A stretch of 64,000 nt of DNA from Rhyacophila brunnea (Eukaryota > Arthropoda > Insecta > Trichoptera > Rhyacophilidae), in contig JAGYXB010000106.1 of NCBI GenBank assembly GCA_022495005.1, positions 124,001 to 188,000 on the forward strand. The letters are read 5' to 3'. Of this stretch, positions 48,086 through 61,700 are shown in pieces (position 1 is the stretch's first letter; each line of letters opens with the position of its first letter). The position numbers and the translations under genes are program-made. A model generated the notes under the pieces. That model saw only the letters and a program-made list of their open reading frames with translations. It ran no database searches and was not told where the DNA came from.

Positions 48086-49650
48086 ATTTTTTTTTTATAT
48101 AAATGAATTGGTCATAATTACTTATTTCATAAAACACAGTTGATGATGTAGCAATATTTAAATTAAGGATTGAAACCATTGGATTTAAAATGCATTTTCT
48201 GTGTCTATCATATTGCTTTACAGTCATAGTATAAATTAAAATGTTTGTTATACAACATATATATCAGTGGGAGGATAAAATGTATTCTTGCAGACAGCAG
48301 TGGATACAATTTTAATGTAAAAACTTTTGTCGTGTAAAATAAATTTCGGCCTGTAGATCAGTTTCTTTGGAGCGGCTGGCAGTAAATAGGAAAGGAGCAA
48401 CAAGATTTGTTACGACGTATTTTTACGTTCGGACAATAAAACTTCCAACTGAATGGCGTTTGCACGTCTCAAGCAAGAAAGGCCCATATACAAATGTATA
48501 GTAATCCACGACAACGGCTCCTATACACTGCCAATATTGAATTTTCACCAAATGATAAGCCACCGTGTTTTTATTAGAGGCGTATTTAAAGAAGGCCCCC
48601 TAGTAAAATTATGCATTATAATCAGCTAGACGACATAAACCTATTTTATATTTTATCGATGCAGTAAAACTTTAAAAATCTGCATGGAATTTTAAGACAA
48701 TTTATTACTTCCATAAGAAAATCCCATTATCCTTACAGTCACTACACAAACGATGTGAATACATTGATAATACAACTATATTTCGGCATTATTTAGTTAT
48801 TGCTTGTGATTTCTCGTCTTCTTCATTTCGCGAGATTGGAGGATTATCGAAATCAAGAATATTTGTTTTTTTAGATTGGTTCGAGATCGGTTTCGGCTCA
48901 AAAAATTAGTTCTTATTAATTATTAGCTCTAAAAAAATGACCATGAAATTTAAGGATTTTAATCACCGAGATATCAAATTTTCTTTTAAATTCCGATTGC
49001 GGTCTCAGTTTAGTCTAGTGATAATATCATTAATGATTTTTCGAGAAATACTTATTCCTGAAATTTTGGAAAATTAATTCAGTCGCGAATGACATTTTTT
49101 GATTGTTTCTCGAAAATTCTCGAGACGAGATCTATGACATAAAAATATAATAATCCAGATTTTAGATAATTTATAGTATATTATGAGCCTGTGTAGGTTG
49201 AGATCATAGAAAAATATATATCTACAAAACTATTCCATAAGATATGACAACTAAAACGCCAAAATGTATTTAAATAAAGCTCAGTAGTTTATTATTATTA
49301 ATCGGTTAAATTTGGCTTACCCTGGTAAGTAAATCACCAATTCTGCTTCAAGAAACAGAATGTCGACCTCCATGTGTAGATAATAAATATAAATATTTTC
49401 AAAAATGATTGGTTATTTATTACCTCTTCTATTGACTCGTTGTCTCCATGCTCTGGAATCCAACACGTACATTGATTAAAAATAAAAGACTTCAACTGAA
49501 ATCAAATCAAGCTTGCGACTAGCTGGTCTATCGCGTTAATAATGTTGATAACCCTTCAGGCTGTAAATTGGTCATCAGAACGGTAATTAACAATTTTAGG
49601 ATTGGGTTCGCATTGTCGTGAATAACTGGAAAAAATGAGAAAATCGCGTA
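48086..49650. other. AT-rich DNA, no gene recognised
   Basis: No frame or repeat pair seen. A CTCGAAAATTCTCGAG near-palindrome lies near 49110. Confidence 0.5.
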
Positions 49651-49789
49651 ATCGTAATAATTGTTTGCGTTTTCACTGCGTGTTTTTCTCCCTCTTTTCC
49701 TCGACGTTTCGGGATCGTTGCAGAGATGATCTTCTGATAATGAAGAAGGAGGAAGAACACGCGGTGAAAACTCAAAAAACTATTACGAT
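49651..49789. repeat. Inverted repeat (44-bp arms)
   Basis: The left arm 49651-49694 and right arm 49746-49789 share ATCGTAATA, GTTTTCAC and GCGTGTT blocks in inverted orientation, about 85% matched. The loop contains CGACGTTTCGGG. Overlapping open frames on both strands (49596-49913) arise from the palindrome. It could be a small fold-back transposon; the outer boundaries are not clear. Confidence 0.65.
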
Positions 49790-50406
49790 GGCAAATAACC
49801 GCGAAAGTCAAAAGGAAGCCTCGCTGTCTCTACAAAACTATGAAAATGATTGGATATGTAAGAGATATTTTGAGAAATATCAACTATTTTTGATTTTATT
49901 CTGGTACATATAACGATTGTTTAACAATGGTTACAACATATAATACTACGATAAATTAGATATCATTGGAAAACAACGTCGAAGGAAGACGACCACAGAA
50001 TGCGTTGAGAGAAAAGGGTGAACAGCGATATAAGATTCCTTCTCGTTGTCGATAACTGGAGGGTTTGCAGGCAATCCCTACAGCTAAAGAAAACCGCCGA
50101 CGGGGTGTATGGCTTATATGCAGATATTATAACTAAACATAATATATAGAATTAAATAGGTCTCCCATATGCACTCTTAACTTAAAGTTATGTAAATTCA
50201 GTTGATGCACACTTGTGTGCATGGTGACCTCAGTTTTAGGTAACTGCTCCTGAGACATGCTAAGTCATAAATAATACTGAGGCTTCGGATACAATCGGAG
50301 GGTCCTGTGATGCTCCCGATCAAAACCCGGTGTAGTAGCTGTTTGGTGGGGCCATTAACTTCATAACGTTCCTGTAGATTCAAAATTCTTATATTCTATT
50401 GGTATT
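49790..50406. other. Unassigned DNA
   Basis: A less AT-rich patch at 49980-50110 is not coding by inspection. Confidence 0.45.
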
Positions 50407-50950
50407 GAAATTGCTCAAAGAACAAAGCTGGGATGGAGTGCTTTCGGACGTCTGAATAGTATCTTCAAGAGTGACTTATCATTATGTCTTAAGCGTAGAG
50501 TGTTCAACCAATGTGTGCTACCCGTGCTCACGTATGGCTGCGAGACGTGGACCCTCAACACGAGAGATGTCCAAAGGCTAAGAGTCGCACAGCGAGGCAT
50601 GGAGAGGTGTAAGTTGAGCATCACGCGAAAGGACCGTAAGAGAAACGAATGGGTTAGGAAGCAGACAGGAGTACGCGATGAAATAGACGTTGCCAAACAG
50701 CTGAAATGGAGATGGGCGGGGCACATTGCTCGCCGAAAGGACGGCCGCTGGACAAATGCCGTCATCCAGTGGTACCCAAGGGGCACGAAACGGCCACAGG
50801 GTCGCCCTAAAAGCCGCTGGATTGACGAACTGGTAAAGTTCGGCGGAAATACGTGGCAGAGAATGATACAGGACCAAGAGAGTTGGAAGAAGCTTGGGGA
50901 GGCCTTCATCCAGCAGTGGATTGACTCCGGCTGATGATGATGATATTCTA
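50407..50950 (+). pseudogene. Non-LTR retrotransposon (RTE-like) ORF2 C-terminus, 5'-truncated
   Basis: An uninterrupted frame runs from about 50407 (EIAQRTKLGWSAFGRLNS) through VLPVLTYGCETWTL, LSITRKDRKRNEWVRKQ and LKWRWAGHIARRKDGRW to WKKLGEAFIQQWIDSG and a TGA at 50935-50937. This is the conserved C-terminal region of insect endonuclease/reverse-transcriptase LINEs, downstream of the catalytic YADD-type core, which is not present. A TGATGATGATGAT tail follows the stop, a typical RTE-type 3' end. About 177 codons without a stop suggest a young 5'-truncated insertion. The 164-codon minus-strand frame over the same bases is a shadow. Confidence 0.85.
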
Positions 50951-52036
50951 CAATGAAACTTTTCTACAAAAAAAATATTTGGTGTTTGATAAAATCTACG
51001 GCAATGGAAAAACAGGTAAACGGTGGGGTATGAAAAATAAATTCCGTTAAAACGGCCCTAAACAGTAACAATAAGGTACGGCACAAACGAACGTGAGATG
51101 TCCCGCAAAGTTTTCACACAGGTGCGGTGCTTACGAGGGTGGCTTTCGATTCTTCCGAGGTTTGGGGGATGATGGGGGTTGCAGAGATAATCCCACGATT
51201 TGTATGCGTCACAGGTGGGCTTCACTGAATCAGAATCACCGAGCCGCATTTATATAATTAGTGTGGTAATATTCAAATGAGAACGCACGTGCATGTGACT
51301 TTGAAATATAAGAAAAAATTTTTGCTTATCCGGAAAAAAGTGGACTACTAGTTTTATGTCACACTTAAATTACGGTATAACTTTGTAACCTAACCTATGA
51401 TAATGTAAACGTAAACAATTAAAAATTAAGCTAATAGCGTAATATCACCTTTTTATACAAGTCTATATGAAGCTATTAGTTTCAAAGTCGGTTACCTCTA
51501 TATCGCACAAAACATTGCAAATAGCGAAATAAAATGACATTAGTCATTATTATTAATAATTTAAAATGGCAACTGATGAATATAATTGACTTTGCAATGC
51601 ACCTATGGTTTAATACTATTTTACCAACAAATGGAGCTGGGTTTGATACTTTATAAATATAGATACGATGGAAACATAATTAGAGAACCGGAATCAAGAA
51701 AAATATAAAACATGAAAATTGGACTTATAGCCTCCTAGGTATTTTGTATCGCATCCACCGGTATTGTAGAATATATCGAAACTACTGATATTTGCAAGTA
51801 TCTAATTGATAATTATTTTGTCGTATTGCCGACATAATATACTTTATATCAATCTAAGTTAATTAAATTTCTTATTTCGCGGAAGATATGTTCAAGAAGA
51901 TGATTATTTGTAAACAGTGATTACATATTTATAATTATTTAATTTACTACCCATCGTCCCAACGCCGTACGTTATCTATGTACCCACGTATAGTCACAAA
52001 ACGATATGTTTGGATAATATTGAAATCATTAAACTA
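50951..52036. other. AT-rich DNA, no gene recognised
   Basis: The patch 51090-51250 is less AT-rich; its 63-codon minus-strand frame has no recognised domain. Confidence 0.5.
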
Positions 52037-52115
52037 TAGCGGTAGCTGTGTTGGTAGAGCGGTAGGTAGCTATGAAGACTATGATGCGACCCATGCAGGT
52101 TCAATCCTAAGACGT
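52037..52115 (+). mobile_element. tRNA-like SINE head or decayed tRNA
   Basis: TAGCTGTGTTGGTAGAGCGG closely resembles a tRNA D-arm with A box, and GGTTCAATCCT is a good B box about 45 bases later. The T stem and acceptor ends do not pair well, so a functional tRNA is unlikely. Confidence 0.45.
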
Positions 52116-52350
52116 AAAAACATGTATTTTTTTCAAAAAGTGTGCCAGCACAATGGGCTGGGCGAATAGTTAGCCATATAATTTAGATACATATTATGTA
52201 CATACCTATACAAACATACTCGAAAAATGGTAAAAGGTAAGCCTACGATGTATTAAATAAACAATGAGAAAATTAATGTTTAAGAGACATTTTTCGTATA
52301 TGTTCTACTGATTTATTGAGAAACTAGACGCTTTCTGTGTGTTATTGTTT

Positions 52351-52403
52351 TTAATTAAACTATTATTATTGAATTAATAATATACAAGATTTAAGAATGT
52401 AAC
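52351..52403 (-). mobile_element. tRNA-core element, arm fragment
   Basis: The minus strand carries the family's terminal AAGAATG...ACAAGATTTAAGAATG block and the adjoining TTAATTCAATAA-type extension seen at 16990-17030. No core is attached. Confidence 0.45.
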
Positions 52404-52467
52404 ATAATTGGAATACCTACTTCAGATCATAAAACTTGATTGTTTCATATAAAAATCGCGTAGATTT

Positions 52468-52561
52468 TATTCCCAAAATTCGGGATTCCCGCATTTCAAT
52501 TCTTGGGAATTCGAGATTAATAAATCGAGCGGGATCCCGGGATTGGAGATTTCAAACTCTA
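52468..52561 (-). repeat. Palindrome-rich repeat ending in TAGAGTTTGAAAT
   Basis: On the minus strand a TAGRG..TTGNAAT start is followed by CCCGGGATCCCG and, further in, GGGAATCCCGAATT. This is the same layout as at 20955-21067 and at the right end of 23706-24198, with a different palindrome. The partner end was not found. Confidence 0.45.
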
Positions 52562-54190
52562 GTATGTACGTAGGTACTCATATTTCAAGTAAACACTACA
52601 AAGATAATTTACTTTATTCATGAATCCGTTTGGTCGTGGGTTCTAAATCTGCGTTAGAAAAATAATGTTTTGTTTATTTCAACGTTTATTAGCAACCAGA
52701 GCATGGACCTAATAGCTTAAGCGTATGATTAACAACCATTTGTGTCGTTAGACTTCAAATTCAGCCAAGTCCAAAATGGATGAACCGGAGAAAAACAGGT
52801 ATTTCACAAAGATGATTGATTATAGCATTCTAAAGTCGGCCATTTTTTTATAATAGTGGTCAGTGATTGGCCAAAATGGACATGGTTGGGTTAGGTTAGG
52901 TTAGTGTTATGAGAAGTTGGGTGGAAGTGGCTGAAAAATATGTCGAACTTTGACTTTGATTTATTTGTTATATAATAGGATTTGGGCAATTTCCAAAATG
53001 AAGAAATGTTAGATTGAAGTAGTTCTACAGCAACTGACAAATAACTAAAAAAAACCAAAATGTGTATTTAGCTGAATTTGAAATCTATCGATATATTTAT
53101 TGTTTTAAACATCCGTTAAATAACCTTTTGGACAGATGGCAAATATTCACATCGGATTGTAGATCCAGTGTTAACTATAATATGGGTAATATTCAAGTGT
53201 ATACTTTGGAAACTACTACAAAATTAACTTTGGAAACAATAACTATTGTGAGACATAATAATTAATTATTTAGCAAGGAGTTAATTAATATTCAGATTTC
53301 GGTGATTAGCATAATTAAATTCAAAGCATTGAAGTTTCGTTGGCACTCTGTTGACAGAGGCTTTATGTAGAAGCCATCCACCCTACACAGTTTACAATAT
53401 TTGAAGATATTTAATACTAGCGAACATCAATAATGGAACAATCAAACGGCAGGGCAAATATATGAATTATTCATAAGATAAATTATCCAAAGGACAAAGA
53501 AGGAAAACGTCATTAAATAGGCCTAAAGCATTATAACATTTCTGGGGGAAATAATAATATTATACTAACTTCTGACAATGACCGTATAATGATTCCTATG
53601 ACAGGATTTATGAAATATTTTCCAGACCACTGCACAGAATATTGACATAAAAAATACAGATATACCAAGAAATAGGCAATAAGGGAATAAATAACAGTAT
53701 GATTATATGATATAACGTCTAAACAGGTTTAGAGCAACAGTCAAAAGATGATCCTGCTTGGCATTGGCAGACATAATATTATTATCTGCATGCAGATGTT
53801 TAATCTAGCATGGATTGTAAGCTGCTTCGCACACTTTAATTAAAATATAGGTGGGTACTCATACATGGCGTAATATCTCTACAAAACGGTGTAATTAATT
53901 CACGTACTAGTAAGCTGTGTTACTTATGTTATGTTGTGACACCACTATCAGAGGTAAATAAATAATAAAGCTGTACAAAGTAAAATAAACCTCCATGTTC
54001 GCTCAAAAGCGGTGCATATGGGAATCCAAAGAGTATGGTTTTTACCAGGGGCAGTTGTTATCCATCATGCATCTCCGACTATTGGCTTTGTATATAGTAT
54101 AGGTACAAATACCACTCTACCAAGTGGAAATCGTGGGTAAATAATGTTGTTTTCTTATAAGTGTACCAATATAAGTCATAAATGATTGGA
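52562..54190. other. AT-rich DNA; short TTAGG run
   Basis: Three TTAGG-type units lie at 52889-52904. Otherwise nothing assignable. Confidence 0.5.
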
Positions 54191-54250
54191 CATGTTCGAT
54201 AATTAAAATGTCACATTCTTAAATCTTTTGAATTATTCGTTGAATAAAAA
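54191..54250 (+). mobile_element. tRNA-core element, arm fragment
   Basis: It carries CACATTCTTAAATCTT followed by GAATTATTCGTTGAATA, nearly identical to the outer arm at 25002-25041. No core is attached. Confidence 0.55.
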
Positions 54251-55655
54251 GATAGTTAATTTAATTTTCATTTTATTTCATTTCATTTTATATTTACAGA
54301 TATGTATATTTTATTATAAACATACTTTGTTTTAAATAATAAGTATATTGTATTTTAAATAATAAATATAAATCACGCTACTTAGACTAACACATACGAA
54401 TAGTAAAATTGATCTAATTACAGCCATTTATAATGACCACATTGGTAAAGAAGATGCAAAGGATATTATGAAAAATTAATTTGTAGTTTTAAAATTCAAG
54501 TAAATGTAGTCGAGTTATGATATTAGTGGGCGAGGGTGCTTAAATGTAAATTGTACGTATACAGTTCACCGAGAGCTGTCGTGTCGGAAACAAATGGCTG
54601 AGATGATTGTATTGAGATCAAAAAATGACGCATTGTTAGTGGAGCATTTAAAGAGCACATACTTTCTAACCTACTTTTGAATCATTCATAATTGTATATA
54701 AATATAAACGATACGATTGTATTTCTAATTTATTTAGGTACCTACATATTTTCTTCTGTCTTTTATTTGTAGTCCTATGGTTTTTATTGTGTTTTTAATA
54801 CATGAATTTGATCTCAGGTCACAGGTCACGGTGAACTGTGATAATATTTTATTAGTATTTTTTCCCGTTCCCATCTGCTTTTCATCGCTTTTTTCATTAT
54901 TTGCCACTAAGGTTTTTTTGACTATAACAATATAAAGACGGAACCTATTTAATAGTCCTCTCTGAAATTGTTTTAATACTCAACCACTTACGAGATATTT
55001 TAAGTCCGTAGGACTAAATCATTCTAGTGAATTAAATGATAATATAAATAAATAAAGCAATTGCAACTACGCCAATATTTTGGGTGAATGAAAGAATATA
55101 GCTGAATACAATGCACCTCTCTTTCTACCATAAGAGAGTCACGATTCTCAAGAGTGAAGGACACAAAAACGAGAAACCATTATTTTATAAAAAACCGCTC
55201 CTCTGGTTATTAGCATCTCTGTGATAAAAAGCCTACAAGTTCAAGCGGTCCGCAACGGAAAATTGAAATAACAATACGGAGACAAGAAGAAGAAGAAACA
55301 CATGGGCAGCAAACGTTGTTCACCTCAGTGACCCGACTAATGACTAATTACCGAAGGCCCTTATACCCGATGGGACACGACACGACTCGCGCCTCGAGAG
55401 GCCTGGACCAGGAGGGAGAAGGGGGCAGGTTAATGGAGACTGTCACTGGCTCACTACCTGACATGATAAATGGAAATTGCCTAACCGGTACGTGACCCGT
55501 GGATCTTCTCTCGTCAGTGGCGTGCTTGCAATGCACATTTAATACTAACTGTGACAGTTTAGCAGGCAATGTGAATTAAAACCGAAGCCATTGAGACTAG
55601 TGAAAGACGTGAACGCAAATTTGCAATGAAAAATAATTAATTATCAACCACATAT
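54251..55655. other. AT-rich DNA with one GC-richer patch
   Basis: The patch 55330-55580 is GC-rich relative to its surroundings and contains CAGTGGCGTGC near 55515, which could be a hAT-type end without a visible partner. The 73-codon minus-strand frame there has no recognised domain. Confidence 0.45.
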
Positions 55656-55692
55656 CAGTGTCGAAAACTCGATATTAGGCGATTATTTAACG
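55656..55692 (+). mobile_element. hAT-type element, end fragment
   Basis: CAGTGTCGAAAACTCGATA and the following TTAGGCGATTATTTAA match the first 37 bp of the element at 27023. Homology stops after that. Confidence 0.6.
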
Positions 55693-58522
55693 TTTATACG
55701 AACTGGTAAATACATTAATTTATTATTCCATCCGTAAATAATGACATTATAACAGAACAAACAAGCACCAAGTTTCAATAATTTAATAATTACTTTAGAT
55801 AATCGTTTTTGTTTCAATCTCAGTATTCCTTTCAAATGTCCTAAGTATGTATCTCTAGTGATCCCTATATTCCATCATCCACATAGGTGAAGGTTTAAAG
55901 AGGGCCGTAATGTTCTTCACTTTACTTGGAACGACCATCGCGGAAGCGACTTCCCTCTTCCTCGTCGATCCACAGTGTTTTCGCTGACGATGAGCGTTTC
56001 AAAATTATTGTTTTCTCCATTGCCTGTAACAGTAACTGATTTTTGTAAAATATGGGTTATCACCGCCGTATTAGTGGAGTAGTTGGCATATTTTCCGGTC
56101 ATTTATTACAAAGAATTTAGTATCATTTCCTTGTTTTTTTTGGTTGATTAAAGTTTGATCAATATTCTTATGTACTTTTGATACTCTTGAGATTCCTAAA
56201 AAAATTTGAATGCAACGTCCCAAAAGTTATTCCACCGTTGAATTGATTAATTTTGGCAGAAATATGATATATCGTTCATGAGAGAACAATACCGCGTATA
56301 CCAGAAAATAGAGATGAAAAAAACTCTCCAATTATAGTCACTATTAATGCATAAAAATTCTTCATTTTTTATATTTCACTATTAAGATTGATAGTACATT
56401 ACGAAAAATACGTAATAAATTTGATAGAATCATAGAAATTAAATAGATTTTTTCATCTTACGTGGCATACGAGGTATTGTTTTGCGATACGCAAACTCGA
56501 AAATCCCAGCGTAGTCCATAAAGTTATCATATACCTATATTAAGTCTAAATTAGTATGTCGATACATGGAATATAATTATTTAGAATCGATTGTCATTGC
56601 ATTCTAAGAATCTGACATCTTCATCAGACAATTTCTACTGACAGCGAGCGAGCACGTCATTGCCCTACATTCCCCAGTTATGTACGTGCAAGAGAATGAA
56701 GCTTAGTGAGTGAGTGTATCCGAATACGCATGCGGCTTGCTTCTGTTTGCCAATCAAAACAAGTAGATGGTCTAATTATTGCACGTACTATTCGACATTT
56801 TGTCTAATAAGGTTAAGGTATGATACTGCGAATGCTGTTTGTAGGCCTAATTGCACAACTGAGATGAGATACAAAATAATACTGATTACGCTTAGATTGA
56901 AAAGACATACGTTACTCATTAATTATTTAGTTACTAATAAACAGTAAAAGGTAACATATACTATTATACAATATACTAACAGCTTAATTTAATAACGACA
57001 TATTGTGAACCAAATTTGATTAAAAAATGACTGTAAATATCATTGACGTGACGGCGCGTGCGTTAATTTGGGGGCATTGCGATCACTCAAATATAATACT
57101 ATAGAGCACACACGGCGATACATATGGAAGGACATATGGATGTAGGTTTGGAACGGGGCAGCTGGTTTAACTTAGAAAGCCAGTCTACTCTGGCCTCCAA
57201 TAATCAAAAAATGCAGATAACAGTGTTTATTAAAGAAAAAATATTACAGCGTGAAATAATTAACAGTTGAAATGAAATCGATTAGGTATCAATAAGTCGA
57301 GAATTAAAGTTCGCGTATGATCCAACCCAGGTTTTGGAACGTTTTATCAAATAGCGGCGCACGGTGACAAGTACCTGCTTTCTCGGAATTGGGCAGTCCA
57401 TTTGGTATTTTGTGTTAAAATTATTGCAGTAAATTTGTATACAAAATAAATTAAACATAATATTAGATTTTTCGGCTAACTCCGTATATTTTGGTAGTCA
57501 AATGCTAGGTTCTACATTAAACCTCGTGTTATTTGAGTAGGTGTTTAATTAAATAACAAGAGTCTCTTTTGAGTTTAAAGAATTGACATGAGTTGGTTAT
57601 GACTAAGAGGTATTTATTTACGTAGCTGGGCACGAGTTCCGAATGGCACACGAGAGTGCGATACTGTAGTACAGCCTCGCGAATTACGTCGTAGTGGACG
57701 AGCCTCACTAGCACAGTAGGTACTATTCTTACAAGAACGATCAACGCGCTAGGGCTGATATAGAAAGAGGCACGGGATATGACACAGAACCAAGGAACAT
57801 AATGCGATCATGTGCTTACCGTAAGCTCCGAGGTAGGACCGTGATATGTTGAAATAAATAGGCAAGAGCATGCATTATACAAATTCTGCCTACTCGTGCT
57901 TTCATAAAAACAGTTATGTGAAAAAATCATTTTCACTCCGAGACAACACAATGGATTGGATGCAGTTGTTTGTTGTTGCGAGGATTGATTGCGAGGATTG
58001 ATTGCTGGCCAGTCGCTCATCCACTGTATACTATGCGATCACGTGCGCATTTACTCAACCGCGGGATTCGATGCCGCAATCGATATAGGTAATAAGAGGC
58101 TTTCGTTCTAGCCTCTACTGAGTACTCCAGGTAAGTGCAGAATGCGTACTCGGCATTATTTTGCTACACACGTAATGCGAACAACAAATCTTTTAAATGT
58201 GCAAAGAATTAAATTAACCTTCTGCAATAGAATTATACTTTACAGTCTTAACACGATACACCGAGGTTGTTTTTAATAAATCTGCAACATCCATCTGAGT
58301 GATTAACTTTTATATCCAATGTACCTACTAACCTACTTATTTTTATTATTATACGAATCTTTATGAAAATCTACCTGTCAATGGCGGAGAGTGCTTCCTA
58401 GACTAATGGTACTGGTGAACGATTATATTATATATTAAAAAAAATCAATATATTTACATTTATACAGTGATTGGTGTATAACCTATAACATATTATACAT
58501 GTGCTTGCTGTATATAGTACCT
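55693..58522. other. AT-rich DNA, no gene recognised
   Basis: A 13-bp tandem duplication (GCGAGGATTGATT, 57978-58003) is the only clear item. Frames at 55917, 56714, 57529 and 57808 show no domain. Confidence 0.5.
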
Positions 58523-58528
58523 AATGAG

Positions 58529-58747
58529 GGCCGCGCGTCTTAAGCGTTGGACTATAAAGCCATGGGTTGGGACCCTGGGTCTGGCAAGTACACATATTGT
58601 TTTTCAATTTGTGTGTGTCAGTGTATGGACCTAATAGGTTGAGCAAGTGGCTGACATCCATTTCTCGTAAAAAACAAAATCTGTCAATACAAAACCTCCA
58701 CTCTGTGGAGGCCCATATGATCCTATCAGGATCGGACATGGTCGGAA
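58529..58747 (+). mobile_element. tRNA-derived SINE, 6-bp TSD
   Basis: The head starts GGCCGCGCG...TTAAGCGTTGGACTATAA; its B box is decayed (GGTTGGGACCC). The body matches 13271-13500 and 39713-40256 in opposite orientation. The 3' end has two consecutive hairpins, CCTCCAC-TCT-GTGGAGG and GATCCT-ATC-AGGATC, and a short A run. AATGAG flanks it (58523-58528 and 58748-58753). Small opposing open frames in this interval are by-products of the SINE. Confidence 0.82.
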
Positions 58748-58753
58748 AATGAG

Positions 58754-61700
58754 TGGCAAATCATATTCATATTACTTAAAAATTTCAAGATAAACAGAAT
58801 ATACTCAGTATGTTAGCTATATTTTTTTTGCATAGAAACTGATCTTTCTTATTTCTACTAAGTGTAACGTTAATCATTTATATTTATACGAATACTAGTT
58901 ACAATATTTGCATAGTATTCAAATGTGACGTAAAATTCTTACGTTATAATTGAATTATTTATAAGAATCAATGTGAACGTTAAATAAGTCTTAGTCGGTG
59001 ATGTTATAAATTATATTCTACATAATCTGTACTTAATAATAATCCCCCAAAGGGCCAGATATAGCATGGATATAAAGTAAGTGTTCACATATTGTAATCA
59101 AACATAGTAACTATGCAATGCTCGCGCTTATAAAATATGAATAGTTTCCTAATGGCACCCGGCCGTAGTTTTATTATTCAACCAGAGCTATTCAAACGTA
59201 TTAATAAAGGTACCCCGAGCTAATATGCGCTCATTTCGCCTCGATATTGAACATTTAACCATGCACCCCGTACAGTATTTATATCGTTAGCAGGGTAAAC
59301 ATCCCCCGTATGAGAAATGGGCAATGATGTCTTTGATACGCTGGGACCGCGGCGCACCGAAAGCCCCGGGTCTAATTTGAGCAAGGACAAAGCAACCCTC
59401 ATAAAGGTTTAAGTCGGGTACTGATTATGTGTTCATTAAGTAGTTCAGGTGTACGAGCAACTGGAAAGTGGAAGGCTCACGGGGAACTTGTTTATGTACC
59501 GAGTCAGTGCTTCTTCACTGGTTAATGCGTATCGTTGGCGGTTTCTTGCTAACATGCCTGAAATAGCACTGGCAATTAATTGTGCCAGCTGGATTTAACA
59601 CACGTACAGATGTCGGACATTAGTAGCTAAACGCATAGAATACATACTTAAATATATATAAATTTCATACAAATAGCAGAGCTCACAAATTGCTTGAAAA
59701 TTCCACCACATTTCATACTTCTACTATGAAAATCCACTATAATTCCAGATTCACCAAATTAGATAATTACATACATGATTCAATGTACAGATATTGCCAA
59801 AACAAGCCTTAAAACTTAAATTAATAGGATTGGATAGTGTATAATTAAATTAGACTTCAATTTGACATTCCACGCATCTCGCATACTATAAAACTGATTG
59901 GATATATATTATGTCCACATTAATTTTATGTAAGCTGCTAAAGGTGATTCATTGACTGATATTTTTAACATGAATAGTTAAAAAAAACACCGAGAAATGC
60001 ATACGTAGGTTATGCAAACAAAGCAATAGACTTAAAACCAGAACACGGGCCGCCATTTTGTTTTTGAGGGTACCAATATAGAAGAAGAAAATAATGAACT
60101 TGTTGTCAATACAACCACATGTACAATCGTATAATGCAAAAATCGAACTGCCTTAAAAAATCCCAACACGGACTGTTTGTAAGACGTCATAATTCTTTAG
60201 AGTGGACAATATTTTGCCTTTTTAAAACAAACAAATTTAATTAGGGTACGTGATTAGGAGACATAAGTATTTAAAGTTATGAATATAAAAATGTTCATAT
60301 TTCTACAATGTAGGTGGTAAAATAAAATATTGGATTTAAGTAATATAATTTGATAATGATAAGGACCGATATCATCCGTAATCGTAAAAAATATTCTAAT
60401 TTATTAGCGACCGTCATTTTTTCAAATATATTATGATCAAGATAATCGGCACTACCTACAATCCAATTAGGGTCTTGGCCAACAACATGAAAAGTTTCCA
60501 CTCACTTCGGTCAGCCACAAGTGCACTCCATTGTTTTCGCCTCAGGGATGTTGTGTTTCTTTTTACACAGTGAACCTATCGCAGTTTAGGTCTCCCGAAC
60601 CACAATTCCTTTCCGGAAGAGACGACTCTTGGGTTGGGTATTTTCCATCCTTGAGACTGATCAAGAAGTAACACGCCAGACGACTGGGATAATTGTACAA
60701 AGATACCTTCCTCGACGTATGATATTTAAATTCACTTTCAAATATAGTATATTAAAATATATTATACAAAGATAATTAATACATAGATTGTAGCATATTT
60801 TTATAAATTATGATAACATACAGATAAGTAATATATTTATTAACAGTATTGCAACTGTGTATATGTAATCAACTTCCAAATAAACCTTAACTCCACTATG
60901 ACAAAATATTATTTATGTTTATTCATTTTACGAAAGAAGTATCGATCATGTCTCAAATTGATACATTATTTTTTAGTAGAACATAGATGTCAACATTGAT
61001 CTTAAACAATTTCTGTTATAATACTTAGAAACACTTGAAAATCTGGTAATATAGGTATAAAATGGCATAGCTAAAATTATGAAGGGACAGTGAAAGTGAA
61101 AATTATATATTATGAAGCACAGTTTGAGAATATTTGATCTTAAACATCTTCACCAAGACAATCCCGGAGGGGGCAGGTTTTAGTTAAGAGCATTTCAAAC
61201 GTAAGACAATTTTCGAGTTAGAACAGAGCATAACATTTTGTAGTAGAGAGGCGGTTTTCAATTTAAAATAACGGAAATTGGATCGGCTTAACTCGGGATT
61301 AAATCAAACGGCAGCTCTCTCAAATTATTGTTTGTAAAGTAATAAATAACAAAGGAGCATTACAACAATATTCTATCACAATAGACAAACTAAAATAAAT
61401 AACCCCCTTCCAATGACTAGTCAGATTTCTACGTAAAGTTACATTTTGAGAAAGTTTTAGTTAACTAAAATTATACTGACAATTTACATTGTATAATTAG
61501 TTTCACTTAATTTGCGAATAAGATATTTGTTAGGGATGCGAAGGGTTCATAGCACGAATCACTCAAAACATTAAAAAAACAATAAAATTTATTCCTTACT
61601 ATTATTACAATATAGGTATGTTATAAATATTATATATATATTAAAATTATATCATTGTAAGATTTTATTTATATAAAAGTAAAAAGCTCAAACAATAATT

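Noticed and set aside
50415..50909. 164-codon minus-strand frame, the longest in the window
   Set aside because: It is antisense to the well-supported LINE frame on the plus strand.
52889..52904. Telomere or interstitial telomere array
   Set aside because: Only three TTAGG-type units; too short to mean more than chance or a minor repeat.
58058..58080. tRNA-like fragment (reverse GCATCGAATCCCG)
   Set aside because: There is a single box-like motif with no supporting fold or repeat partner.
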